A DNA stretch of 64,000 nt from contig OY741273.1 of assembly GCA_963514095.1 (NCBI GenBank), positions 22,320,546-22,384,545 of the forward strand, read 5' to 3'. The position numbers and the translations under genes were made by a program. The notes below the pieces were generated by a model. That model had not been told where the DNA came from. It saw nothing but the letters and a program-made list of their open reading frames with translations, and made no database searches. Each line of letters opens with the position of its first letter. The stretch's first letter is position 1. Source of the DNA: Eutrigla gurnardus. Its lineage: Eukaryota; Chordata; Actinopteri; Perciformes; Triglidae. This document shows positions 1 through 12,962 of the stretch, in pieces.

Positions 1-3000
1 TCCAAGCAGAGATTCAGTTAAAGGTTAACAAAAAGTACTGGGTGAGAGAGGAAGCTCTCATAGTCTTAACCAAGGACATTTGCTGTATTGTCACCATAAT
101 CAAGGCTATGGAAACACACATGCGCACATAGTTTCGTTCCACCAATAGCAAGCCATGCTGACTTTTGAAGCTAGCCGAGGGCTAGAGAGTCAAAAATGTC
201 TGAAGCTATTGCGGCTTGTTTGTGTGTTGCGTCATCCCGATTAATTTAACCCTCCAGAGTAAAAACTGCTCCACAAAAAGAGGACTGTTTTATGTTTTTT
301 TGAAAGGTTATGAGACAGGAGTTGACAGTACAAATGTGTCTGAACTATGTCCCATTTTGACTCAGCTAACAAGCCGACACTTAAATCTGAGTCTTGTTCC
401 ACTCTTTATTAACTTTGATTGGGTGAAATCATGTATAAAGAACAGAAGGTCAGGGGGAGAAACGGACCAGGAGAGAGAGAATATAAAGATGAAGAATTGT
501 TGCGATGGACGAGTGCTGGCATGTTTGCTGTGTGTGCGTGTTAGCAGTTAGCTCCTCAGCAGCAATAGCTTTAGTAGTTAGCCATTAGCTCGGTGAATAG
601 CCCCCAACCCACCAAGCAGGAAAATGTGCAAATGAATTTCCCTGCAACTTTGTGAAGTGAAGGTTTATTTAAATCTGTAGAAGCTGTGGATGTATGCATG
701 TATGGACAAAATCCATTATAAACACCTCATTCATACTGTTACAATCAAAATGAGTTGATCTGGCAGGAAGTTTCCTCATAAGGCAGCTATTTATCAGCCA
801 CGAGGGAAAGTAAGTTGCATTCGAATGCTCAAGTCAAGCCATCCGGCTCATTTTATGCCATTTATTATAGTCCAACTTTTTCCTTTCCCACGTCCTTTTC
901 AGTTACCAGATTCCTCATTCTCTCCACCTCCTTCTCATTTTACTTAATTTGAACAAATCTGACATGAACACATTGTAGAGTTAGCTAACAGCAGTCCAAC
1001 AAAAGTTTATCTTAACTTAAAGGGGGGGGGGTTAAAGAGAGGAATGCATTTGGTGATTATTTCCATCTGTTGAATTCTGCGTGAGAAGGAGTGGCCTTCA
1101 AATATTCCACTGTGTTCCACAGTCTCACAACAAACACACAAACACAGGACACACCATATGCATCCTTTCAACAAACACCAATATTTGCCTTCAGTGTCAC
1201 ACCACAGCAAACAGAGTGGGTCGGTGTGTCGTAACGTCTACAGCGTAGTCGGGACGTCGTTGGAAAATCACAGGTACACGGGAGAGGAGGCATAATGACA
1301 GTGATGATGTAGTACAGGATCCTGAGGGATCAGGTCTGTTTGTCATGATTACAAGGATGGATGGGGAGGGAGGGTGGACGATCACACACACAATACAAAG
1401 ACGTTTAACAAGCGAACGCAGACCAGTCAGAAACCAGTATAACTGCCCACTGCAGGTACATTTCCTGGTGTCATGTGTCTGTTTAGAGCGATATACACAG
1501 TTAATACTGTGGGGCTGAGGAGAGTGTGTTTTTTTATTCCTTAGACCACCTACCTGCTCCGTGTGTGGGAGGCAGGCCTGGAACACTCACATTAATGGGT
1601 ATTCAAATAAACACCATAGTCTATTATTGTGCATTGGATTATTGTTGTAACTAACATGAGGGTAAAGGGATGAAGTACCGTCCAATAGGATTCTGGAAAA
1701 CAAATCCAGAATTTCAGGATGAAATGTACCTATTCAAGAAAATATTCCCAAAACAGACCCAAACTTTTAGGCTCAAGCGTTTCCTCCACACAGAGAGCAC
1801 CGGCAGGGCTTCGCCTCTCCTTCTGGCCTGACATTGGATTATCAGTTATCTGGCATTATCTGCTTAATCTGAGTGAAGGTGTGCAGGTGACGATGTGTGG
1901 GAGACTATGGAATGGAACAGGATTAGGAAGTGAGCTAGTCAGCACTCTGGTAAGTAAACATGAATGAGCAGTTGTGTCCTCAGATGACACCAACTGTATC
2001 CTGTCAGACTAGGGACGAAGGGACGGGATAAAAAGATAGATTCATTAAAGGGGATCCTTAAAAGTTTCACCAAGTCAGAGGTATTGAACTGATCTATGAT
2101 CCAAGGCCATTTGAGGACCTCCCAGCTCCTGCAGACACACAAAAACGGCAGTGAAGCTGGCATGGACTTTGAGCCATTTCCTGGGTGGTTTCTCGTCCCA
2201 CAGCAGTCAAGGCTGTAATGCTGAGGAGAAGCAGGACTCAGTCACTCATAACATTTATTCCCAGCAGGGCGGGGCTCGCTCTACCGCTGGGCTAGCTTTG
2301 GGATGTGGGGGGAAAAAAGAAAAAAATCACATGGAAAAGCTAAAGCAGCTGCCCGCAGCAGCGAGCTAAAACTAACCAGGCGCACACATACTGTACCCTC
2401 CAAGACTGTGAGTCATCAACGTGCAGGTAACACACAGTCTGAATCACTGCCAGACACAGTATTCACTTATTATTTATACTCCACTACACCCTCCTATTAC
2501 TTCACAAAGTGCTTCTGCATAATTTACAGAAAAACTCACCTAAATTTAGAGTTTTGATAGCATTTCCTCTTCCCAATTCCAATACCTGAACTTGTGTACC
2601 ACCCAATACATAGTACCAATGTGTTACCATGTTTAAGTTAAACAGGTCCCTGTTCCCTCTCATTTCTGTTGTTTATTACTGTGGAAACAACTGTCTATCT
2701 TCAAGTTTCTCTCCAAAAATATAACTTTACAACAACACATCTTGATAACATTATACTTTACGTTCTCCTAGGGCTGGACAATAATCCAATAATAATTTAT
2801 TGTCTTTCAAAGGAACCGGATCCTGATGAAATCATCTCTACTGTCGATAGAGCCAGTACTTTGGCTGTTTCAGTGGCATCGCTGATGCTTGTATCAGAAC
2901 AACTCTCGCTAACTTGCAAAGTGGTGCTGTCTACACCCAAGGTGTCATTTCCACTGCTCACAGTGCACTCACTTGATCTTGCATCAGAGATCACACTTTA

Positions 3001-6000
3001 TATGGAGTTTTAACTACTGACAAATCAACTGACATTACACCTGCATTCATCTCTTTTTCTTCAACTGACATGTCTCCGCTCAGTGCCGACGCTCAGATGC
3101 CACTTCAAGTGTTTCAGTAAGAAAAGTTATTTTCTCTACGTTTGATCAGTGTTTTATTAACAATCATAACTTCTTTAAAGTCTGTAACTATATCTTGAAA
3201 TAATCAATTAAAGCATTCAAAAGATTTCTGAATAGTTCAAACCATTTGACCTCTCACAAGGATTCACAGCAGCCAACATTCAAAGTTGTCCAGAGCAGCT
3301 TTACAGTTCATGTGCAACTTTCACATGATGGATAATATTAGCTTTTAAAAGGGTGTGAACGTGTTAAAGGAGGATGAGGTGTGATAAAGTTGATGTAACA
3401 TCTGAAACGCTCCAAATACTACCCCTCATCATAGGTCTGTATCTCTATGTCTCTTGCTGTCTGTCTGACACAACCTCGATCAATAGCCATTCCCGTTCAA
3501 TAATGTCTCCAACACATTTCCATCCTGAGATCCGACGCAACTTTCCATATAGTCCATCAGCGGGAAGTCGTCGTCTCAACAACCTCCCACACATACCTCC
3601 AACATTACCAACTCATTTTATCCACTCAATTTCAGTATCACTCCACGTGATCTCTCATTTATCTCAGGCTCATTCCTAAGTTATCTCTCACAGGAAATAC
3701 GTCAGGTTCCTTTCTCCTAACAGTGTGCAGACACTGCTCGTTTGTTAAATATCTGATATTGTGTCAGTCACCTCTGATGGACATTTGCCATGACCACAGC
3801 TGGGGGAGAATGTTGCGTAATACAAGAAATGCGGAAGTGTGGCTGCGCTGCTTCACGGTGTCGTCTTGGTCATTACTTGAACCTCGTGAAAGCTTTCTTC
3901 ACGTCACCTTGCAGATGTAGCAAAGTGAGGTACTGCATGACAACGGTCCAATCTGAAAATGGACACCAGCTTTAACGGATAAGAACTGATTTCACCCTCA
4001 ATAAGCCATGTTGACTCTTCAACAAGTTAAGAAAAGAGGTCAGAGTCCATGGAGCCACTCTGAACGTGAAACTGCTGTTGTATTAGCACCTTATCAGTCT
4101 TCTTCCAGGCTTAGTCTAGTGTGATGTCTGTGCTTAATGTTATCAGGGCAACATGTCCAAAGCCCCGACCATATCTTCATGCTTGGGTTCACACTGTAGT
4201 CACAGATGCCAGCATTTAAACCAGGCATGTGTTGCTTTATGTGTCTGACAACGAGCAGCTTTACAATCCATGATTGGACTCATACATTGAGTTGTGCAAG
4301 TCAGTTGGCTTGGATATCACTGTAGGCATTTCTCCTACTAATGCTCACTCCTTCACCTAAAATGGTCATTATGCCTAACATCTTAAAAGGAATAGTACAA
4401 CTTTTTGGGAAATTAGGCAAACTGAGGACATTCACTATTTCACTTTCTCCATTATTAAATTAGTTTGGTACTCTAAAAAAGATCTGCCTAAATCCAAACC
4501 CTTGTTGCAGCGGTCCAATCACCTAGTAGGATTACACTTGTGCAGTTACCAAGTTATAATCCCTCACCGGCTTCCCACCACTGCCTAGAGTACTTGTTGC
4601 CAAGCCAGACATACTGGTCTCTGCTTTGATGGCGTGTTTTGCCCATTTCTTTCACTTGTTTGCAGTGTAAACTTCATTCAGCAGGACAGCTGTATCTTTA
4701 TCGTGTTTCATACGACAGGATCACATTAAAAAGGTCATAAATGTGGACTAGCAGCCGGGCAGTCAGGTGTATCCTATGGCTTCCTCCCAGGATCCACACC
4801 ACATTTAGCTGGGGGACCGCAGGATCCGGACAACCTTCACCGGGTCAACAGCGGTGTTTATATATGCGCTAAACCAGAAAGCAGCGGAACAGTGGGGAGG
4901 TCATTAGTATCCCCTAGCACAAACAATTTCACTATAATGTATTCTACTACTTCACTACTTCAACAGATGCATAATCCTTGAAATGTGCAATCTGAATGAT
5001 AAGGCATCTGCCATGAAGGAATGCACGAAGTACCATAACAATCAGGGCAACAATCAGACTGCAAGCCAGGGCCACTGAATCAACAGTCTCCTCAATCTTA
5101 GTAGCTCCTCGAATTCAATGAAAATGGGCCCAAAGACCTCCTTCAGCCTTTGTGCTTGGTCATTCTCAAATAAATTAATTTCACACGGTATGCGTCTTTA
5201 CAGTAAGTATACAAAGTGAAAGGGCAACTATGAAGAAGCAGGTTGACATTTGGGGTAAAAGCACATTCTAACCCCAAAATACCCAACAACACTCTAACCA
5301 CAACTCTGTGACAGCCACGAGCTAAAAATACTGCCAAAAAAACCCAGCCCGTCAGGATTTAAATAAGCCTGAAGCAGAGCACTGAGGGAAAAATCTCCCT
5401 TAAAGCATCTGTGCCACATCAGTCTAATGGAAAGTTCGGCTAAATGCATCTCACCAGTTTACAACGGGGGGAACTGCTTTGGAAAAATGTATCGACAACA
5501 GCACATCGATGTACGTTTTGTGCCTAGTCAGGTAACGGTGCGGACTACGCATGCTGAATATTCAGCAGTCTGCATCGTCTTCAATCACCACTCGTAAATT
5601 AGACCTTTTTATGTTCAAAAAGAAATTAACGCTCCGTGCAGGCCAATGCTGCAACGCTGCCGTCTTCACTGCCGCGGATTCGAAGCCAATCGCCTCCGAT
5701 AACAAGCTGTCACGTAAAGGAGCTGACATCAAACTTTCAGCTCAGTGACAGTCATCTTGGTGGCAGCTGCAGGCACCCTGTGTATGCTGGGAGGTCCTGC
5801 CCTCCAGGCGACCTTGAAGCAACAGGTCAGCTGCTCTAAACAGTTTGTCCCCCTGAGGAATACGCCATCCAATGTGGCTCCTCTGGGTTCCATCTCCATG
5901 TGCATCCTCCTAATGTACAGTACAAGGCTATTTTACATTTTTTTCCCCTGTTATTAATCATTGCATTGAGTTTGTGTCTGTTTGATGCCATATATTTCTA

Positions 6001-6069
6001 TGTCGGGCATGAACAGGTTGTATGCCAGGTGCTTCACTTGTGTTTACAACGTGCACATACCACACAAAC

Positions 6070-6101
<32 letters not shown>

Positions 6102-6450
6102 CAGGTGTTGACAAAGCGTGCATTGCAGAGACACTTTCTCCCAGAGCCAGACAGCTGAACATCATTTCTAGGAACAGAATACAAAGCATAGAAAGCTCTA
6201 TGAAACTGACCGATTCTGAATGGGAAATTGGTATTTTGGGGGGAAACAGCTGATGGAGATGCCTCCCATTCATTTACCACAACAACACTGATTGTGACAT
6301 TGCTCCTCTTCCTCCTGACATGGGGATAAAGCTGTGTGCACCCATGGGTGCGATGGGCTGCGAGGCTGGCGGTTTAGTTAAGTGTTAATTAATCTGTGTC
6401 TGTCTGGCGCCTATTAAAAGACCAACCTGAAGGATTTAGAAGTTGTAGGC
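1..6450. other. Gene-free stretch, no coding gene recognised
   Basis: No open frame here shows a recognisable domain or a run of exons with plausible splice sites. The sequence is AT-rich, with a short G-run near 1021 and a (CA)n microsatellite near its right end. A weak remnant of the fish repeat ending near AATAGTTTGACATTTTGGGA may lie at about 4386-4420. The stretch could be intron or 3' flank of a gene outside the window, possibly one reading leftward from the CpG-rich block at 6.5-7.3 kb. That link is inference only. Confidence 0.5.
6070..6098. repeat. (CA)n microsatellite
   Basis: About 14 uninterrupted AC dinucleotides. The reading frames across it are low-complexity Thr-His or Cys-Val runs and are not genes. 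Confidence 0.95.
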
Positions 6451-6479
6451 TTCACGCCAAGTCAGTACGTGGCCGAAAG

Positions 6480-7330
6480 TTCACAACGATGTCAGTCAGC
6501 CAACTCACTGGCGTGACGTCAACCCGAGCCCCGCGTTAAAACGGATGAACAGAAATCATAGCTGGCGGAGCGTCACACGCGTACGCCGCGTCGAGGCGCC
6601 GCGTTTAACCGCGTTGTGGACGTTGGCGGGCGGATACACACACGCTGAGCTCAGTACTGTCAAAGTCGCACAAAACCGGCACGTTGGACCCGCGCCGAAG
6701 TGAAGGGTGGCCCTCGCTGACTTGTCCCAGCTCCTCACGTATATGCTTCACCCTGTCAATGCGTCCATAACCCGCCATAGGCGTCAAATCCACACATTTG
6801 TGAACCCGCTTCTGGCCCCGCCGGTCCTCGCCATATGGTGCGTACCAGCCCCCCTCACTCACCCGGGCACGCCGCGGTGTCACACGCTGCGGAAACTTTC
6901 CAAATGTCACCGCTGTGACTGACGCGACGAGCTAGCCGTGCCGGTAAAAAAAGTTAACGGTTAGCACCGGGAGAGTTTGACGTGAGACGTACCTTAAAAC
7001 AGCCGAGGTTAGAGACAGTGTGGTCGGCTCTCTCTCTTCAGTCTGACTGACTGCTAATCTTCCAGGTCCGTTAGAGTCAGTGGGGTGTTCACTCCGCCGC
7101 TAACGTGTGAGCAGCCCGGGCCGTCAGTCGGTGGCTGGTGTCCGCCTGAAGGTAACGTACAGTAACGTACTGCCTTCCTGCCTGTCTAGCCGGGGTTTCT
7201 CCTGACTCTCCAACCACTCCCAGTCCAGACCAGCGCTCCCACTGTGGGCTCTGCTGCCTCACCACTGGTTTCTCCCACACTGCAGCCCCCTGCGGCTTCA
7301 CCTCCTCTAGCGGCTCACAGCGACAGCAAC
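6480..7330 (-). promoter_or_regulatory. CpG-rich block, candidate promoter with a non-coding first exon on the minus strand
   Basis: CpG density is far above the surroundings between about 6520 and 7310, with many CGCG and GCCG words, as in a vertebrate CpG-island promoter. On the minus strand a possible 5'-UTR exon would end at 6993 with a good donor (TTTTAAG followed by GTACGT). No initiator ATG followed by a recognisable protein is visible, so the exon would be non-coding and the coding exons would lie leftward, perhaps outside the window. The donor and base composition are seen directly; the promoter role is inferred. Confidence 0.4.
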
Positions 7331-10330
7331 AGTCTTAATAGTAATCATTTTTAAATGTGGAGAAAACTGGTTTTGCTGGGACTCGTAAAACAAAAAAAAA
7401 ACCCTCATGGGGAGTGGTGTGCTAATTTCCCCTTTTATTTGTCTTGCACTGAAATGCAGCACAGCCCCAGTGACACCAGGAAGTTCACGTGAAAAAAAAA
7501 AAACACACACACACACATCATCTCGCGCATAAAGTTTATTTTAGTCAAGCCACGCACTGTGACGTCGTTGTTTTCTCCACAAACACATATTAACGACGAG
7601 GCCGGCTCTTTATATCTTCCTGTCCGACAACCCATGAACGCAGCAGCAGCGCTCACATCTCGCCGCCATTCAGATTCACACACTTTGGGGTAACTTCTTT
7701 AAAAGCATGTCTCATGGTGATTAAAGCCGCCTCCATGCTGGGATAATGTGGAGTAATATACAGACGCTTCGTCCTGAGTGCGAGGGGATAATAAACCCTA
7801 TGAATGCCCGTAGCAGGGTGTAGCTGCGCGGTTTAAATATACCAGCAGAGCAGCATGAGAGAGGGCTGCTGCATCAGACTATAATATCAGTTTCACGGGG
7901 TTATCGTACCCTCTACCGTCACTAAGGCGGTCACTGCACCATCACAGCAATATGAGGCTGAAGCTATGGGATTTAAGAGGGTTTACCATTCTCCTGTTGC
8001 CTGCAGGGCCATTGCTAATTCATAATAATAAATTAAACTCTCCTTATTCTTTATTTCTTTGTATAATCACTTAACAGTTCAGAAATGTTTTCTGTATATT
8101 TCTTCTTTTTGTTTTTGTAGCATTAAATAAAATAATGAGTTAAAAATACAAAAGAAATCCTAAGGGTCGTGACCTCAGCGTCCTCGGCGGTATACTGCAT
8201 CACTGGTTGGATTGGAGAACCCATCGTGTAACAAAAGTTTAGGAGTTCAGGGTCGGAAAGAGAGAGAAAGATTCTCCACCACGGCCTTTTCTGTCGTTTC
8301 AGGAAATCACTGCAGAGTTCTGCAACACGTGCCGAGCCCATGTGAAGGTGACCTCCACCGGCAGCTCAGCTGGCGGTCAATGCTGGAGCTGGACTGTAAT
8401 ATGGCTGCACTGCCAGAGGGGGGAGTGATCGATCCGGCCTCAAACAACCCGCAACCACTGACACACGCACACACACACAGGTTGTATCCTGTTGACAAGG
8501 CAATGTTAAATAGATAGACTGACTGTACTGGACGGAAAGACCCCTCCCTCCCCTCTCCACCTCTGTGGAACCAACACCAGATAATGCTGTCAAAACTTAG
8601 CCATTCATCTTTGCAATTGTTTCAGAGCCTATTAACGCCACTATTTTTTTTTCATTGTCTAAATCACCAGAGCATCTTCTTACTTTAAATTGTTATAGCT
8701 CTTATAGTATTATATCATGATGTATTTGGAAACTAAATTGGTCATATGAACCCTATGTCAACAGGCATCATAGAAGAATGTGACACGTTGTTGATGCCAA
8801 AGGTTGCAGGGTCTTTGTCATTGCTTGGTTCTGATGACCCTGACACACACACGGACGCAGGGCGATCTGACCTTGGAGGAATGTGGGGAGGGGAGGGGGG
8901 GGGAAAATGAAGCTGTGTACTGGAATGTCTTTGTTGTTTCCTCTCGTCCGGGCTACAGTACACCGCACGCCAGCCCGCTCATCCCTGAGCAGCACGCAGC
9001 GGGCTGCATCAACCACCACATTCCTCTGACTATACGTCCTAATCCTGTGTCAGCCCACGCTGAACTGTACCACATGGTACCTCATACCAGGGGAGGGGGG
9101 ATTTTTGTAAAGCCCACTCCCTTCATTCCTCAGATGCAGTATAGATATCAGGCATCAGCTGTCTGTATGACGACCCTCCTTCCCACATAACTGTGTAACC
9201 AAACTGTTGCTGAATGGATGGATGTCCACTGCACGTCCACCCCCGGCATGAAATGCAGGCTTTCTGTTACATTATAATTCATTATTTTGTCATAGTTTGT
9301 GATTTCTTCCATTTCCCAGTATGCCTTTGAACAAACTCCAGCTTTCAGTCAATGTCTCTTTACCTAGAAGGCAGCAAAGAGTCTGTGACCGTTACTCAAA
9401 CCTGAAATAACTGATCTGTGAACGCATATTATTTTTTTATGGCCTTGTTAGCGAATAGTTGACTATTTGCACATCTGGCGGAGCAACATTAGCGTTCGTT
9501 ACAAGCTGTGTTTTCCATCCATTCGCACTCATTCTCTACCAACACTCATATCTCTCTGACTTTAACCACTACATTATGTTTAGCGGCTAGTCGCTAACTG
9601 TCGTCTATCATGTTGTACTTGCAGCTGTAAAGTGGGTTTGCTTTTAGAACTTTTCTTTTTACAGAAAACAATGAAGCATAAAAGAGTGTTAAGTAGAATA
9701 AAGTTGCAAGCATCACAAACAAAGCAACAAGTTACACTATTGTTGCCCTTCTTCTGTCTTGGACTTCTCCGGTATGAATATTGAGCCAAAATCTAATCTC
9801 AATAATAAATAAAATGGGACTGAGATTAAATCTGTCATTTTTATGGTTGGAAATATCATGCTGTGTCATAAAGGTGTCTGTTGGTCCGGTTATCAGTGGG
9901 AAATGCATTGTGCATCACCAGCAAGACATCGCTAATTGATATTTATGTTAAGCAGCACTGATGTCTGTGAGAATTGATGTCGCATGCATTGTGACTTTGC
10001 ATGAATCCCACCATCATGTGAAGAAAAAACAGTGTTTGGACCACATTCTGTTCTGGTGTGTATGAGTCATGCTGATTATGATTCTGAGAGCGCTGCTCAG
10101 AGCCAACGGGAATTTAGACTTATTTACTAAAACACAGCTGTTCTGATTTATCGAGGTAATTTACGTGACAGACAATAAACTCTAAAGCGATTTACGGTTC
10201 TTAAAATTATGCAAATGTTTCTCAACCTCGCTCCTGTGGGAGATGAGTCTTATAACATCAGCTGTGTCAGCGACAATTTCTTACTGCATTAGAATGCATG
10301 GCAATGGGGCAAGTAGAAGAATCTGGCTCA

Positions 10331-10403
10331 AGACCTGGTCTCAGACCTGGCTTCAGACCTGGTCTCAGACCTGGCCTCAGACCTGGTCTCAGACCTGGTT
10401 TCA
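10331..10403. repeat. 12-bp minisatellite (AGACCTGGTCTC units)
   Basis: Six tandem units of AGACCTGGNNTC. Units alternate: every second unit reads AGACCTGGTCTC, while the intervening ones carry CTTC, CCTC or TTTC at the end. This gives a 24-bp higher-order period. No coding role is suggested. Confidence 0.9.
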
Positions 10404-11681
10404 GCATTTGAACTGACCTTGCAGCTGTGACAGTAGTTTTCTCCGTTCTTCCCCGGAGGGAGGATGATTTCCCCCGTTGGGATCAGCTGGATCCTCAATT
10501 CCATCATTGTTCCCTTTTCTCCTTTTTTTTCTCCTCCTCGTCCTTTTGCTTAACGCGATTCCAACTTGTTTGGTGCTTTCTGGGAAAAAATATCCCTCCC
10601 CTCTGGTCCGTTTCCTTCGGTCAGGCAGAAAGCAAATGTGCCCGGACGACGATTCCCAAGTGATGCCTGAGAAGCAAACGCATAACTCTCTCTCTCATCA
10701 GGAATACATGCAGGTGGACTGTAAATCTCTCCCACATGCATGTGAAGAGAAATACCTCATCTTTTATGTGGACGCCCTTACCTGACAGAGGTTTTTTTAC
10801 TTCCTGTCACGCGGCTCAATAGGAGCGAAACCGTGACTGCAGAGTTGGAGCTCCAGCTCAGAGTCTTGGAGTCGGGCTGTTACCTGTTGCAGAGCGGAGT
10901 CACAGTGAGGCCAGCTTCCCCTCGCTGCGGCCAGAGGATGTTGCCTCTTGAGTGGAGGGACCGGGAGGAGGATATGGAGATCAGCCTGGCCTCAGATGGA
11001 TGTCACATGCAGAGGATATGTGTCTTGTGTGTGTGTGTGTGTGTGTGTGGGGTGGGGGTGGGGGGTAAATGGGGAGTGGTGTGTAATCACAGCTGGCAGA
11101 TTGATATTCTTTTATTTAAACCTCAGAGAATAACAAGGGGAAGACTCGTTCAGGGGTTCCCAGACTTTTTTTGTGAGACGAGCCAATTTATGTATTTTTA
11201 TTTATAATATTTTGCATGATTCATTCTATACAAGTGGATATTGCTTCAATATTTTTGACATTCAATTGATCTGTCAGTGTTTTGTTTAGGTTAGTTTCTA
11301 TTTGTGCAACTTGGAGCGACATTACTTTAAGCTGTCTATCCATTTCAGCTGCTTATTCATAACCTTTAGCTACGAATTTCAACGTGGCCTTATTTAATGT
11401 TATGTTTATTGTTAAAAAAAATGGATATCATTTAAAAAAATATATATTTATTCCACAATCTTCCCACGTATCCCCTGGCAACTGCAGAAGCCGCCTACTT
11501 CCTGACACGCCTTGAATCACTGGTGTATTTCATCTTGTTGTTTGCCCTTCACCCCGATTTGATAATTGATGTTCACGTTTTTTTTACGTGGTACAAAGAC
11601 AGACGGAGGGCTGAACAGGGTTTCCTCCAAGACCCCGCATCCTGCCTCAGACATTCCCAGTACCCGCCCAGTAGATTGAGC

Positions 11682-11729
11682 GTGTGTGTGTGTGTGTGAG
11701 ACGTATGTGTGTGTTAGTGTGTGCGTGTG

Positions 11730-11764
<35 letters not shown>

Positions 11765-11777
11765 GTGCGTGTGTGTG

Positions 11778-11824
<47 letters not shown>
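11682..11824. repeat. Long interrupted (GT)n microsatellite
   Basis: About 140 bp of GT/TG dinucleotides broken by single-base variants such as GTGCGTG, TTAG and TTTG. It is followed at 11966-11998 by an (AC)n tract, so the two can pair as an inverted repeat. Confidence 0.95.
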
Positions 11825-11964
11825 ATGGCAGAACCTGCTGGTGCTTCCCTCAGGATACACAAGCAAGGGGCACGCGTATGCACACACTTTCTTAAAACAA
11901 ATAAGAGACTTGTGCACTCGTGGCAGTGGACATCCTGTCCCCAAGGACTAGAGGGACCACATTC

Positions 11965-11965
<1 letters not shown>

Positions 11966-11998
<33 letters not shown>
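11966..11998. repeat. (AC)n microsatellite
   Basis: About 16 uninterrupted AC units, complementary in sense to the GT tract 145 bp upstream. Confidence 0.95.
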
Positions 11999-11999
<1 letters not shown>

Positions 12000-12710
12000 C
12001 ATACTGATAGATGGCCACGGGGTTAAACTTGACATCGTGGCGATAATGTTCGGTCTTAGCGACAGAGAAACATAAACATCTTGACTGTGGTGGATCAACA
12101 TACATCATTTGGATGACCCTCCTGACCTGTGTGATGACTCCACAGCCCTCCTTGCATGTTTGCTCAATGTCGGCATCGAGGGACACGCCCGGTCACTTAT
12201 GCACATCACGCATTCTGCCTTTAGTTGGCGTTTCATCATCATTTTAGGGTGAAACGTGGCCTGACCTCGCAATAAGGGAGCTAATGACAAAGCTGCCAGA
12301 AGAAAATGGTTCATTTTTTTACCCTCTTACTCAAATGCACTAAATGTACCTTTTTAGGTGCCCAAATATTATTCAAATAAAATAAAAAAAATAGGGTAGA
12401 AAGGCTTTTTTTTCTGTTCTAATGAACCGCCCTGATGTTGCCAGATGCAGTTGTTAGGCATCTGTAAAGCCTTAATGATGAATATTTTTTTAATCAATAT
12501 TTAAATAGGATTTGACTGTATGCACCCGCTAGACAAGTGATTTTGTGGGGGAAAAGGACCTTCATCATATTTTTTTTTTTTTATCAATAACACATATGTT
12601 GTAAGTTGGTTTTGTATTTGTCTCAATGCTGCTTTCAATGACTTACACACATATTTTGGTTAAAAAATTAATATTAATCAAGCAGCAGCATAAAGAAACA
12701 CATACCATGC

Positions 12711-12730
12711 TGTGTGTGTGTGTGTGTGTG
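12711..12730. repeat. (TG)10 microsatellite
   Basis: Ten TG units, followed by a short G-run. A matching CA-rich tract lies 130 bp downstream. Confidence 0.9.
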
Positions 12731-12860
12731 TAAGGGGGGGGTGCAGGCTGCTGCCAAAAGTGAGGAAGTGACACACATCCTTTGACCTTTGACCCTGGCT
12801 GGAGGCATTCCTGACGGCCTGGCATCAACAGGAAACCCGTAGCCTTGACACGCGCACGAG

Positions 12861-12962
12861 AACACACACTCACACACACGCTCCCACACACACACGCACA
12901 CACACACACACACGCACACACACACACACACGCACGCACACACACACACACACACACACGCA
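12861..12962. repeat. Interrupted (CA)n microsatellite
   Basis: About 100 bp of CA dinucleotides interrupted by CG, CTC and CCC variants. Confidence 0.95.

Noticed and set aside
11647..12186. Cys-Val and Thr-His rich open frames over the GT/CA tracts
   Set aside because: Pure microsatellite translation in both strands.
12290..12299. AAGCTGCCAG, matching the first 10 nt of miR-22 (a 17p13.3 microRNA in human)
   Set aside because: The match stops after the first 10-11 bases and no flanking hairpin is present.
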